Shown: positions 48,151-60,300 of the stretch, piece by piece | Numbering within the stretch: the first letter of the stretch is position 1 | Layout: the number at the start of each line of letters is the position of its first letter | Assembly: GCA_020137815.1 (NCBI GenBank) | Contig: CM035360.1 | Span: forward strand, 874,577 to 938,576 | Length of the DNA stretch: 64,000 nt | Reading direction: 5' to 3' | Source: Hormiphora californensis | Lineage: Eukaryota > Ctenophora > Tentaculata > Cydippida > Pleurobrachiidae | The notes under the pieces: generated by a model | Databases searched by the model: none | Told to the model about the DNA's origin: nothing | The model's input: the letters and a program-made list of their open reading frames with translations, nothing else | Made by a program: the position numbers and the translations under genes

Positions 48151-49751
48151 ATGGCTGTACAGACCTGCACGATGCCAATGAACTTTGGTAGACACTACCT
48201 GGAGTTGAATGGTCTAAACGATCTGCAACTGATGTGTAGTGGAGGTGAGGATGTCCGGACGAGTTCATTCCATTGGCATGAACAGCTTAGTGATTTGTGA
48301 CTTAGTGGGAAACAACAGATGAAAGAACTCGACGGGGAGAGTTTTCCCATTCCTCAGTTCAAGTTTCGTGGATTGCTGTTACACTGGCACTGCAGTTCTG
48401 ACCAGGGAAAACTTAGAGAGGTAACAAGCTGAGTGCAGTGTTTCAAAGTCGAATGGATGGTTGGGAGTGTAGAAGTTCTATACCGACCTCTGCTCCGGAC
48501 GGACTTCAGGATCTCTGGAGCTAGCGTTGTTCCTATTCGAAGAAGCAGCCTACATCCTCAAGGAGAGGAATAACAGAGACCTTCAAGATGCTCTGAGTAC
48601 CAAACTAGGGGGAATCTCTTGTCTTCGATTGGCACTGATTAAAGATTTCATCTCCCGTGATCCTAATCAACAGGAGTACGTGAACACAGACCTGTGTATA
48701 TCCCTGGCTAGTAGTAGGGAAGTGCCGTTCTCTACGAGTGGCTAATAGAGAATTTGGAGGGTAAACCCCATCCTGTGAAACTCACTGACGTTGAAAAGAG
48801 GTTCCTAACTCTCCCCTCCCTGACACTGTGTCTCCAAACTGACAAAGATCTTTATGAGCGACTACTGGCAACTGTGGAAGTGTTTCTATCTAAAGAAGAT
48901 TTGGCATCTCTTTTTAAGATATTTACAAGGGTTCCTGTCTCTCTCTTTGCTACTAGTCGACAAGATAGCCCCAGTAGTAGCTCCAAACTACAGACTGAGA
49001 TCGTAACTTACCCAATTGAAATACCAGCTCTTGGAGGGTGTACCTCGTTCTTGGATGCTGTTAAAATACTTGATAAGGAACCGAGAATTAGTTCATTTGT
49101 ACAGTTTGTATCTTCTCTGCACTACTGCTGTGAATTGTTTGGTGATACTTCTTCACCGGAATTAGTTGAGGCGATAACAGTGGCATTGGAAGAGCGGAAA
49201 TCTTGGGCTTCTGTATCAGGAGAATGCCATCTCAATTGGTTTTACTTTCTAGAAAATAGCCCTCAAATAAATGGTGTTTTAAGACAGTATACTGAGGGAA
49301 AGCAGCATAGTTCATGTAAATACGATATACTGCGTTTCTACCTGGCCAGTTGAACTTGCCATTTCAGTACTCTACACGGCTGTTCCTCAACCTACATCGT
49401 AATGGACCTAGTTACTGTGATGAAAACGCTCGAGAGTCCAACAAAACATGTAAAGTGGCGGTGGAGGTTTCAGTTGCTGTAAAAGATGAACAATCGTGGC
49501 CAGTTATTACCATTAAGTTGGTGGAGGATCGTGCAATTTTGGAGGCTGAAACAAATGCTCACTTTCACCAAGACCCTGATTTTCTACAACATATTTGTGT
49601 GGACTTTGATTATGATGATTATACCAATTTCACTGTGTGTAGTGATCTAAATACCACAACTACGTCTGTTGATGAAATCTACAAGTACTGGAAACATGAT
49701 TATAGAACACAGTTCGTCATAAACTGGCCACAAGAACAACTTATTAAGTAG
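48151..49751 (+). pseudogene. BTB/POZ tandem copy F, broken
   Basis: Starts at ATGGCTGTAC. Indels at about 48,250-48,530 scramble the BTB half; open pieces follow at 48,527-48,745, 48,754-49,353 and 49,350-49,751. Shifts occur near 48,725 and near 49,330. The middle (KIFTRVPVSLFATSRQDS to ALEERKSWASVSGE) is almost identical to copy C, which suggests recent exchange between them. Probably a pseudogene unless the indels are sequence error. Confidence 0.8.
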
Positions 49752-50243
49752 ATCTGTTTGACCTTTTTTCATAGTTTTATCTTTTTAAATGTCTCGTTTA
49801 TGCATTATCTTCCCCAAAACATTCCGACCTGCCTCTTAGTTCCACAAACACTGCTCCACTTCTCTACAAGAGATATGAGGTGAACCCACTATGATACTAA
49901 ATGTCTCTGTTGTAGTTCTCCTCTATAATTGAGAATGTCAGAACCTGAGTAACAATAATTAGAGAAAAGGTGAACAGAAGTCTGTATCAGACATCCATAG
50001 TATCTATACGTACATGTGCTTCTTACCTCGACCGTAATCATTGAATGCTGACTGAAATCCTTTCTCCCTTACTCTTTCCATCGTGCTCATGCCCCCTAAA
50101 CGCACATTCTTTCTCAACTAAGAGATAAACTGAACCTTCTCAACTAAGAGATAAACTCCTTCTTCTCTACTAAGAGATATAATAAACTGAACCTTCTCTA
50201 CTACCCCCTGATCTAGCTAATGATAGACAGATAACCCGCTGTA
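49752..50243. other. Intergenic after the BTB array
   Basis: No gene. The remains of the array's spacer (GTTCTCCTCTATAATTGAGA at about 49,915) end here. A short tandem motif CTACTAAGAGATAAACT recurs three times in 50,115-50,200. Confidence 0.45.
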
Positions 50244-51216
50244 ATGGCTCCTTCATTTTTCCGAATCAAAAGGGGGATCAAAACAATGGCGCTGCCCACT
50301 GCTGGCCTATTGATGATGGGTTATTATACGATTAAAATTATTGGAACACCAACTGAAAACTACAAAGCTATTGAGGTTTGTGAAAGAGGAAGGGCGGGTG
50401 GGTGGGATCACCATTTTAGTTCTGCTCCCACCCGGGTGGGATCTGAACAAAAACGGTGATGAGGCGGAATCTATCAGCTGATTACTTTTAAATCTGTGTC
50501 GAACAATTTTAGAACTTGTACCTATTAATTAGGTAATGATGTGTATACATAATTCAGTATAAGGTGCTAATGTACTCATTAAATTTCAGAGAAGCAACAT
50601 CAAATCAAAGAGTAAAGACTTGAACTATTTTGATCGAGAGGTTGTGAGGGCAGTGGAAGAGGTAATATGTTATTAAAACCGTTCTGGAGATTTGACAGTT
50701 CAATCAACAATAATTTAGGATCATTTAACTGTATTTAATAAAAGTCATACTTTTGTGGTTTATCAATTTTGATCAACCCATTCCTTCCCAGATTAACGTG
50801 GAAGGAGTCAATCCAGTACGGTATTGGGAAAACTTGGGGAAGGAGCGAGCAGAGGCGGAGAAACTTAGGAGAAAACAAATCCGTCAACTTATCAAAGAAG
50901 GTAGTTAAATTTCACCGGTGCGATAAATTTCTCTGGAATTAATTGTGAGAGCACTTTCCTCAAATTTCAAAAGATTTCTTTATGACATTTTCATACAGGT
51001 AACGCAACAGAGGAATCAGTTATAAAAGCTTTCAAGGACTCAGATAATCGTTATGTAAAAGACACTTTGGAACAAGTAGCGGATGCCTCACCTCGACTTG
51101 TTGAAAGTATTTATGGTAGCGAAGAGGAGCAGCAGAGAATGAAGGGAAATTTAAATGTGAATGAGGAGGATAGTCAACATAGAAACAGTGGGAATGAGAA
51201 TAGTGAGAAGGGATGA
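50244..51216 (+). CDS. Small single-pass membrane protein, unrecognised (4 exons, 176 aa)
   Basis: Exons 50244-50375, 50590-50661, 50792-50900 and 50999-51216 have GT-AG borders and matching phases (0, 0, 1), giving 176 residues and a TGA. The N-terminus is basic (MAPSFFRIKRGIK), followed by one hydrophobic segment at about 14-33 (MALPTAGLLMMGYYTIKII). The rest is highly charged and probably helical (RYWENLGKERAEAEKLRRKQ), with an Asn/Glu/Ser-rich tail. The layout resembles small mitochondrial inner-membrane or assembly proteins, but I cannot name a family. It lies 214 bp upstream of the PCCB start on the same strand. Confidence 0.72.
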
Positions 51217-53022
51217 GTTGGAAATGTGTGATTTATATTTGTGGCCCTCATTTTTTTCTTATATTTTCCCTTTGTTTGTAAAATTCCCTATCGTTTAATT
51301 TTGGAAACCCCCCCCCCCCCTTGGCCCCTAGACCCTAGTAATATTCCTGAAAGATCCGCCAACACATTATAAAATGTATTTCCATTGGCTCTTACAACAA
51401 ACACAATATATATTTCTAGTAGTCCCATCATGGCTCTCTCCCGGCTATCTCTCCGCTCTGTTGGGCCTCTCCTGCTTTCCCGGAGTGCAGTGACATCAGC
51501 AGTGATGGAGCGGCTCCAAGCTAAACGAGCGGAGGCCCTCCTAGGAGGTGGACAGAGGAGAATAGATGCACAACATAAAAAGGGGAAACTCACCGCAAGG
51601 AGAGGGTTGAGGTTAGAAACAATTGATTACCTGTGTTTAATACTATTCAAGTTTTTTAGGCTGCCGATATTTCGAGAGAAACCAAAACCTCAATTCTACA
51701 TCTGTTATGAACGTTACACTCTAACTTGAACGATCTAATATTCGGGTTTTTAGATTTAACAAAACCTCCTTGTTCTCAAGATTAATTAACTTCCTATTGT
51801 TTTCAACACACCTCCTGTTGTCACCAGGTACTCCTGGATGAGGGATCCTTTGTAGAGTGGGATCAGCTAGTGGAGCACGATTGTACTGACTGGGGGATGG
51901 AGAATACACGACATCCGGGGGATGGTGTCGTGACAGACTGGCACTGTAAATGGAAAACAGGTCGGTAGTAGACACATTACAGATTGGATCCTGATTTATA
52001 CTTGTCTCGTAAAGTACTGTAACTTGAGCAGCGTGTAATTTTATGACAATAATTTAGTGAGCTGCCCCCGGCGGTAATAGCCCGGTATATCGGGTTTATG
52101 GTAGAAATAAAATCACTCAGTAACACTCTTTTTAGTTAGAGTCTACAATTTGGCATAATTCGCGGGATGGAGAAGAGATTTTATCTAGTATTTATTAAAG
52201 CTGGTCAAGTTATTATATTGCCTCGCTATATAATATCCTCACACAATCCCCCTTGTCATCAGGTGTTTCTATTCAGTCAGGATTTCACCGTATTTGGAGG
52301 AAGTCTCTCAGCTATGTATGCCAAGAAGATCTGCAAGATAATGGATCACGCAGAAATGGTAAAATAGAAATTTCCAAATCTTCCCAAATCCCCACCCGCC
52401 CTTAAAAGAAACGAAAACCAAGGAAATCTTGTGCCCCGTTTGCCAACAAAATATCAGCCCAAAATACGCAAAGATTAACTAAACTAAATACCTGATCCCC
52501 GATATATTTCAGGTTGGTGCCCCACTTCTCGGACTAAACGACTCCGGGGTGCGAGGATCCAAGAGGGGGTTGCCAGTCTGGGTGGCTATGGGGATATCTT
52601 TCTCAGAAATGTACTGCTATCAGGAGTTATACCCCAGGTTCGAACTATTTTCATCTCACCCCCCCCCCCCCCATCCCTCGGCCACCCGTACCATTAGTTG
52701 CAATCGAAGATACTTGTGAAACTAAGTCTTTCCGACCCTTTTATACGATATCTGGATCTAGTATGTTAGACTGAGGGGGGGAGGGGGGCATTTTTATGTC
52801 TCATACGGTATTCTATCAATTTCCGTTTCCTAAATTCCATGATTACACCACCCTCAGATTTCCCTGATAATGGGCCCGTGTGCGGGAGGAGCAGTTTACT
52901 CGCCAGCCATCACTGACTTTACCTTCATGGTCAAAGGAACATCCCACATGTTCATTACCGGGCCTGACGTCATAAAACAGGTGAGTTGTGACGTCATAAT
53001 GACGTCATCAATTTTTAGTTTT

Positions 53023-53673
53023 AACCATTCATCTGATTCTAAAGGGGTGTGAGGGGTGACCTCGCTCCGACTTCTGTGCTCCAAGCACGGGTGTGACAGG
53101 GTTCCACATGAGGGGTGAGTGACATGGATTTCTTTAGATTTAGCTTGAAAAAGCATCGGTTTTGGACCGTTCCCTCCTCCCAATAGCTTGTTGACATAGC
53201 CCAAAACCAAGCTAGCGGAGGGGGATTAAGAGCTCAAACGGGCATACGATGGTGATGTATGACTTTTGGTGAAAGTGAAGTTTCTTGTCAGAGTGGTAAA
53301 TCCGGGTTCCTTTAGTACTGCAGGGGGGATCTTGTTAGCCAATAGGAGGGCACCAGATGGTGCGCGCTGATTGGTTCCTTCAGCAGCCAATGACGAGGCA
53401 GGAAATCGGATAGTTTCAGACAAATTCAGGATAGTTTGTTCCCAGGTAGAAAAACAGTCTCAAGGCTTCCTCTTCAGATTTCAGGTCACATACTCAACAG
53501 AGCAGAGCTGACACACACAGGCTCGACCAGAGATGGGTCCAGTGAGGCACATTTCAGCACATGTACGGCGTCCAAGTCGGGCATCGCTGGGGACCACAGG
53601 GTCACACCCGTGCTTGGAGCACAGAAGTCGGAGCGAGGTCACCCCTCACACCCCTTTAGAACCATTCATCTGA
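53023..53673. mobile_element. Fold-back element with 14-bp flanking repeats, in PCCB intron 5
   Basis: Inverted arms of about 59 bp: CTAAAGGGGTGTGAGGGGTG at 53,039 and its complement ending at 53,659, with matching inner sequence through GTGCTCCAAGCACGGGTGTG. Immediately outside are direct repeats AACCATTCATCTGA at 53,023-53,036 and 53,660-53,673, which look like a long target-site duplication. No transposase frame. Confidence 0.8.
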
Positions 53674-53794
53674 CTAAAAGTGAATATCGGATTATATGTA
53701 ATATTGAAAATAAAGTTGCTCAACTTCCCAGATATAGAATGTATTCGGGTAACCTTACTACAAACAACTTCTCCCCTCACTCCTCATGTTACGC

Positions 53795-53854
53795 TGCCTC
53801 GTTACCTCGTTACCCTACCTCGTTACCTCGTTACCCTATCTCGTTACCCCTCAG
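53795..53854. repeat. CTCGTTAC repeat running into the PCCB exon 6 acceptor
   Basis: About six units of CTCGTTAC with CCTA spacers lead directly into CCCCTCAG and the exon start GTTACTAACG. Part of the unit (GTTAC) resembles the exon start. Confidence 0.6.
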
Positions 53855-54343
53855 GTTACTAACGAAGAGGTTACCCAAGAGGAGTTGGGAGGTTGGGGAG
53901 CACATTGCTCCACCTCTGGTTGTGCTGCTGGGGCCGCTGAAAATGATGTTCATCTCCTTCTACAGACACGACGACTTCTCAGTTTCCTCCCTTCCAAGTA
54001 GGTGTATTACTTGTGTGGATGGTTTTGGGAAGGGAAGGAGTTTGGGAAATGTAGGGACACCGGTTAAGAAAATACGGGAATCTTGGATTGGGCTATTGCT
54101 AGTTTTGGGGCTCCAATTGCTGGGTCTCTCGCGCGGGTTTGGTATCAGGCGCGCGCGCCCGGTGGAGCTAACCTTCAAACATCAACATCAACCCATGAAT
54201 AGAAAACCCTTTAAAAGGTCCTTTAGGCTCCGATCAGAGTTGTGAATTAATAATACTTATCAGTGTGCTGCAATGCAATATAATTCAATGACACATTAAA
54301 AACTGTTATATTCCACACTCGACATAATACTGTCCCAATTATC

Positions 54344-57300
54344 CTACTGAGCTTTGGACATTTTGTTCTCTTCACGTTTCCTGACTTGCGCCATCGTGCT
54401 CTCAGTTACCCAAAGAGATCCTTTCTGGGACCTGTTTGGGAAGAGTTTCGGCTGGTTAGAATCCTTCCTTCGAGCCCACCCCAGATGGGTAGAACAGTGG
54501 CTGATAGTGTGGATAATCCATACTAAGTTTTGGTATCTAACTGCTTGCCAGGAACCGACCGAATCAGGAAATACTGGTCCCTGATTGGCTGATAACCAGT
54601 CACGTGACCTAAATAACGAGTTCTGATTGGTTGTTCACTTGTTTCGGTCGGTTCCTGAATCCTGCTGCTTGCACTGTTACTCCATGTTTAGATGTTGAAT
54701 GTGTATTCTATATAATAATAATAATAAATTATGACATCAATGTCATCTCATATATTTTCTCAAACTTTCTTTACCCTATTCAACTTCATAACCTTCAAAG
54801 AGTTAAAATAAATATATTTATCTCTTACATAACATCTTATTTAAATCACTTCTGAATTTCAATATACGTTGATTCCTTTGCATTTGGCAAATTTAGGATT
54901 AGAAATCATATAATTCACGTAGGCATCACGCCCGTCAGCACGTAGTTTATCATAAATCAATGAGCTAAGCTCCCAGAATTGGCCATTGGAAGGTAAACCA
55001 GCTGATGTAATCCCCACCTTGTACTTCTCCAAACGGGCTTTGAAAGCATTTACTGATGGGGCTTCTTTCACTGTCGCAGGTAGCTTGTTCCAGTAGTTGG
55101 CACATCTGTTAAAAAGCACAGAGTCACCCTTGGAGTCTTTCAAGATGTTTGCACCACTCCTCGACAAACGAAACAAGTCCTGCCCGTATCGAACCTTTCC
55201 AGTGATGATCTTGTATGCCTCGATCAGGTCACCCCGCATTCGTCTCTCTAGGAGAGTTGTAAGTTCAAGTTCCTTCAGTCGCTCTTCATAAGTGAGAAGC
55301 CCGATTCCATCAATCAGTCTGGTGAACGATCTCTGAACATCCTCCAATTCCATGATCAGCTTCCAGTAACCATGAGATGCTGGAGGATTCCAAATCTGAA
55401 CTGCATATTCAATGTGCGGTCGAATAATTGTTCTGAATATGTTCAGCATGACTTCCTTGCTTCGGCTGATGACATTCCTGATGACCCATGCTGTGACAGA
55501 TTTGGCCTTCTTGATGGCAGCCCTGGCGTTTTGATCCCAGTGAAGGTCACCAGAGGTTCCAACACCAAGGTCCTTCTCATAAGAAACTTCAAGCAGAAGA
55601 TCCCCGTGCAGATAATACGGAAGATGAGGATTCTTCGCACCAACATGGAGAACCTTACACTTCCTGTCTTGCACGTTGAACTTCAGGAGCCACTTCCTTT
55701 CCCATTCCTGTAGAGCCACGAGATCTTCTTGCGCCACCTGATGATTCTCCGTACTTGTCACCAGCTTCAGATCGTCTGCAAAGAGAGAGACAAAACTCGA
55801 TATTCCACCGGGAAGGTCGTTGATGTACAAGAGAAACAAAATTGGGCCCAGGACTGTGCCCTGGGGCACACCTGACATCACCTCAAAGAGCTCAGAGAAA
55901 GTGCTCCCAACTCTGACTGAGAACCGCCGACCCGAGAGAAAACTTCTTATGATGTTGCATGTTTTTCCTCTGATCCCATACCTCTCCAACTTTATAAGCA
56001 ACCGTTTGTGTGGGACCGTATCAAATGCCTTTTGAAAGTCAAGGTAGAGGATGTCAGCACTCCCTCCTGAGCTGAGTATTTCATTAACTCTGTCCATGCA
56101 CTCAAGTAGATTAGACACGCACGATTTGCCGGGTAGGAAACCATGCTGCTCTGCAGCAAACAGTGGGGCAGCGAACGAAAGAATATGGTTCCGTAGTATC
56201 TTCTCGAAAACCTTAGCCAGCACACATGTAAGACTTATAGGACGATAGTTGGATGCCTTAGCTTTATCGCCCTTTTTATGGAGTGCAGTCACATGTGCTG
56301 TTTTCCAAAGTTCAGGGATCGTCTCTGTGTCATAGCACCGCTGAAACAGATCTGCAATCAGCTGTACGACAAACCGATTATCTGAAAGAGATTTCAGGAG
56401 CTTAGGATGAATTCCGTCCGGTCCGAAGGATTTGCTGATATTCAACTTTAAGAGGTGATTTTCTACGGTGAAGCGGTCGAAAACAAGGTCTTCGATCACT
56501 CGATCAGTTTCCGTTTCGATTGTGAATGTAGGAGGGTCTTCATTGACAAAAGTACTGGCGAAGAAAGTCCCGAGCTCGTCCGCCGTTTCCTTTGCAGAGC
56601 TGATAACTCGTCCATCAGAGGTTTTTAGCCCTGAAATAGCAGACTTGATTTTGCGTTTCCCATTCAGATAGCTGTAGAAACCTTTAGTATTGGACTTGAG
56701 ATTTCTAGTGATCTTGTACTCATGAGATGAAAGAGCTCTGCGCAGTGTTGTGCCGAACAACTCCTCCTCACGTAATGCAGCTCTCAAATTCTTGCCAGTT
56801 GGAAATTCATCGAATACAGCCCAACATTTCTCTTTCTTGTTTCGAGCCCTGACCAAGTACGGCGTGTCCCAGGGAGATTTAGTCTTTATGCAGCCAGTTC
56901 TCGTGACACTGATCTTAGTAACAGGCACTGCCTCGGATATGACCGTAAGGTTTCTCAAAACAAGTCCCCATAGGTCGTCCACTGAGTCAGATGGATCATA
57001 ATCCCAAAAAAGATTGCTAGCTTCAGTCTGAATCTGCTCCTTGGTAATTTTTGACCAATTCCTCTTCTCTGTAGAGATGTAATCACTGTCATTAGCAACT
57101 CTCCATGAACTGACAACTCCCACATGATCTGATTTACCCAGAGGTGCTGTTATCTCGAAACCTTTAAAAATTGTGAGGTCAGAAGTAAGGACGTTATCGA
57201 GGGTTGAAGACTGAAGAGTAGAGGAGACGACACGCTGGCGAGTTTTAACATCGTCACCGATAACCCACCTGAGGCCATGGTTGACAAAAAAATCTAAAAA

Positions 57301-60300
57301 CAGCTGTTGGATCACATACTTTTGATTACATGTATCTTGCGGGCAATTAACCACACCATTATCCCATGAAACATCTGGAAGATTGAAATCCCCCATGAAA
57401 ATTAGTTCATGATCATTGCACTTTGAATTTACTAAAGCGGACAAGTTAGTGATCATGTCAACACAGTATGTATACGATGCAGCAGGTGGTCTGTAAACTA
57501 CAACAACTAAAATATTTACAGCGTCAGTTTTGATTGAAACTGCAACAGAATCATGGACATTGATTTTGACTTCCTGAGAGATGAGGGTATTATGGACATA
57601 TATACACGAACCCCCTCCTTTACCAACAGCCCTATCAGTTCTAAATAGTCTAAAGTTAGGAACTACTACTTCTGCATCGAGAACATCATCCCCAAACATT
57701 GTTTCTGTAATTCCCAAAATCTTGCAGCCACTTTCCCCCGCTACAATGCTCAATTCACTAATCTTATTTTTCAAGTCGTTTGCGTTTGTATAAAACAGTT
57801 TTATGGTACTTTCCATTGAGTCTGATTGTAGTCTCTGAGTAGCTAGATAGTCGCAACGTTGCCGGAGTTTCCCTGAACCGCGAGACGGCTCCTCCTCTTC
57901 TGCCTTGCAAGATAGTTGGCCTTCCTCTCCGCCTGGGACAGGTCTGCATTTACCCAGTACTGAACATTGTTATTGTCACTGACCTTCTGTCCGTTCCCAT
58001 ACCTATGAATCCTGCTAGCCATCTCCGGTGTCGCAAGACTCAAAATCAGAGGTCGGGGCTCCTTCCTATCCTTGTTTGATCCTGTACCGAGAGGGGATCC
58101 AGGTCGGAAACATCTGATGATGTCCTCCCGGGAGACGTTGTGGTCCTGCAGGAGCTCAAGAGCAACATTGATGTCACTCTCAGTCCGCTCCTTCACTTCC
58201 TTGCAGCTGCTCTCCTCTACATTAGAGATCACGATGTTTCGAGTACGGCGATCTCGGTCGACCATATTCGCCTCCTGTTTAGCAGCAGTCTGTGATATGA
58301 TGGCAGACTGGTTCTCTTGAAGTGCTGAACCCAAGCTCTTCTCAAAGCAAACTTTTGTTTGTTTCTCGATGGCACTGGTCGACTCTTTTAAAACTTCCGC
58401 AAACGTCTTTTTCATTTCGGTAGTGTTCATGACCTTTTCCATTGCCTCTTTAAGGGATCCCTTCACACTGTCCTTCACTGCAGCTTTCACTTCTCCCTTT
58501 ACTGACACATTCGCTGGATGCTCCTTGATCACCTTCTCCATTCGCTCGAATCCTTCAGTGATAGATGAATTCGTAGACCGATCCTTCATCATATCCTCTA
58601 TTCTTTTCAGAGCCTCGCCATTCAAAGAGTTCTCCGTACACTGGGATCGGGTTGAGTTCTGGATCTCATCCAGTTTGGTGGTTATATGAAGCCAATAGGT
58701 GCTAATGTTCTTTTCCAGTCGATCGATGGTTGCAAAACCATGTGCCGCTCTCTTCAGTTCAGAGACTGCTTTAATCTGTGCCTCCTTCTCCTTTTTCAAA
58801 TCTGGTTTATCTTTCGATCTCGTCTCGATCGTGAGAGGCTCCAACAATTTGATAACATTTGTAACACACGTATAACATGTCTTTAGGGTTGAGATCTCTT
58901 GTTGAAAGAGAGCCATTTCCTTGCTTCTTGCCCGTGCCGGTGATGGATGTTCTCAAATTTCTCGAGGTGCAGATAAGACAAGCAAGCAAAGTAAAGTAGA
59001 ATTTCAGAAGTGAGTAGAATTTCAGAAGTGAGTAGAATTTCAGAATGCGATAATAATTGTTGCAAATCAAAAATGTTACCTGTTGGAGAAGCTGTTGTTC
59101 CTAGTACAAACGTAGTTCATTGAGGCTGTTTTCGTGAACTTGAGGACGTGACCAAAGTAGCTCGCAGGAGCATTGTTCATTTTATCTGAAAACAGATCAC
59201 ATCAAATGTATGTTATTACAGTCGGACCCCGATTTGCTGGAACCCCGATTTACCGGGCAAACCCCTTCCACCGAGCATCCCGGTAAATCGGGGTCCGAAT
59301 GTATAATAGTGTCCATTGAGAACACACAAACAGTGACTTTGTTAGAACCCTCGATACATGGTGGAGATACGTGATATACGTGATATACGTGATATATGAC
59401 ACGTGTACATGACACGTGAAACGTGATGGATGTGTTTTACTCACTATCCATCTTCTCATCCCTTCCCTCCAGAGATTCGTCAGCGGGGCAACTATCTGTC
59501 CCTGAGGTAGCTGAAAAGGGAAATTCAGGGTTTTAATTTTGGTATAAGTTGCCAAGTCCCAGCTTTCACAACAAACAGTGCCGTTCTATTTTAGTTAGTT
59601 AGTTTAGTTAGAACAGTTCTAAAGAGTGAACTAGGTAAGGGTCGAGCATTGGGCAAGCCAAATACATAAAAAATAGGTTTTTCCACCGTCCAACATATCT
59701 TCTTCCCAAGCCTTCCACTTAGCTTCATCATTCGCGGTGCTGGGATCCAGGGATCACTAAGTGATTGGCCCTATTATGGCCTATGCGTAGGGTCCCCAAC
59801 AGGGGTTCACGCCCATGGCAACCGCTCTTATCAAATCAAATCAAATCAAAGCCGTCCACTTACCGCAGTAATACCCGGAGCTAGCCAGACCAATTGCAAT
59901 ATCAACACTACTCGCACTGGGGTCAGTCAGTGATTCCACGCTGTCCCAAAAGTCAGCCTCACTGATTGTAAAGGGATAACTTTCACTGAGTTCATTCATC
60001 TGGACCATGTTGTGGCGATCAGTACCTGTGGAAATAGGTGTGGTTAGAGGTGGTTAGGGGTGGTCAGAGGTGTGGGTAGAGGTGTGGTTAGAGGTGTGGT
60101 TAGGGGGGTGGTTAGTGGTGGTTAGAAGGTGTCATTGTGGTTAGAGAGGGGTTTGAATCATTCACCAACCGAGCACGTTTACTACTACTACTACTTAGTA
60201 CAAATCTGAGTGTGTTGTCCCATACACATACCATCGGTTCCCTCCCCTGCGTTCCCTTCATTGTTGTTAGTGTGGGTGTTTGACCCAGTCCACTGGACAT

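Larger units (their letters stand above)
51430..53997 (+). pseudogene. PCCB: Propionyl-CoA carboxylase beta chain, 5' half only
   Basis: PCCB is the carboxyltransferase subunit of mitochondrial propionyl-CoA carboxylase. Exons: 51430-51611, 51828-51960, 52263-52358, 52513-52637, 52858-52980, 53855-53997. They carry a targeting-type N-terminus and conserved blocks: [85 protein letters not shown]. The frame is broken in exon 1 (missing G near 51,598), exon 2 (extra base near 51,935) and exon 4 (a lost G in the run near 52,546; restoring one would give the family's usual Gly-Gly-Ala). Introns keep GT-AG sites. After 53,997 the C-terminal half is absent: only about 350 bp separate it from the opposing DD3-3 terminal exon. 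It is a truncated copy or pseudogene, or a damaged assembly. An in-frame ATG at 51,385 is a less likely start. Confidence 0.85.
54713..59070 (-). mobile_element. Two-ORF non-LTR retrotransposon (CR1/L2-like), apparently intact
   Basis: About 4.35 kb in the last intron of the DD3-3 gene and in the same orientation. It carries a short 5' UTR with a thrice-repeated AGTAGAATTTCAGAAGTG motif (about 58,995-59,045), ORF1, ORF2 and a 3' UTR ending in (ATT)n at about 54,713-54,726. Both ORFs are open. Exact ends and target-site duplication could not be fixed by eye. Confidence 0.85.

Noticed and set aside
53436-54245. 269-residue plus-strand frame across PCCB intron 5 and exon 6
   Set aside because: It runs through a fold-back element and reads exon 6 in the wrong frame; the PCCB frame is established by homology.
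54354-54584. 76-residue plus-strand frame
   Set aside because: It is antisense to the DD3-3 terminal exon and continues into a MITE.
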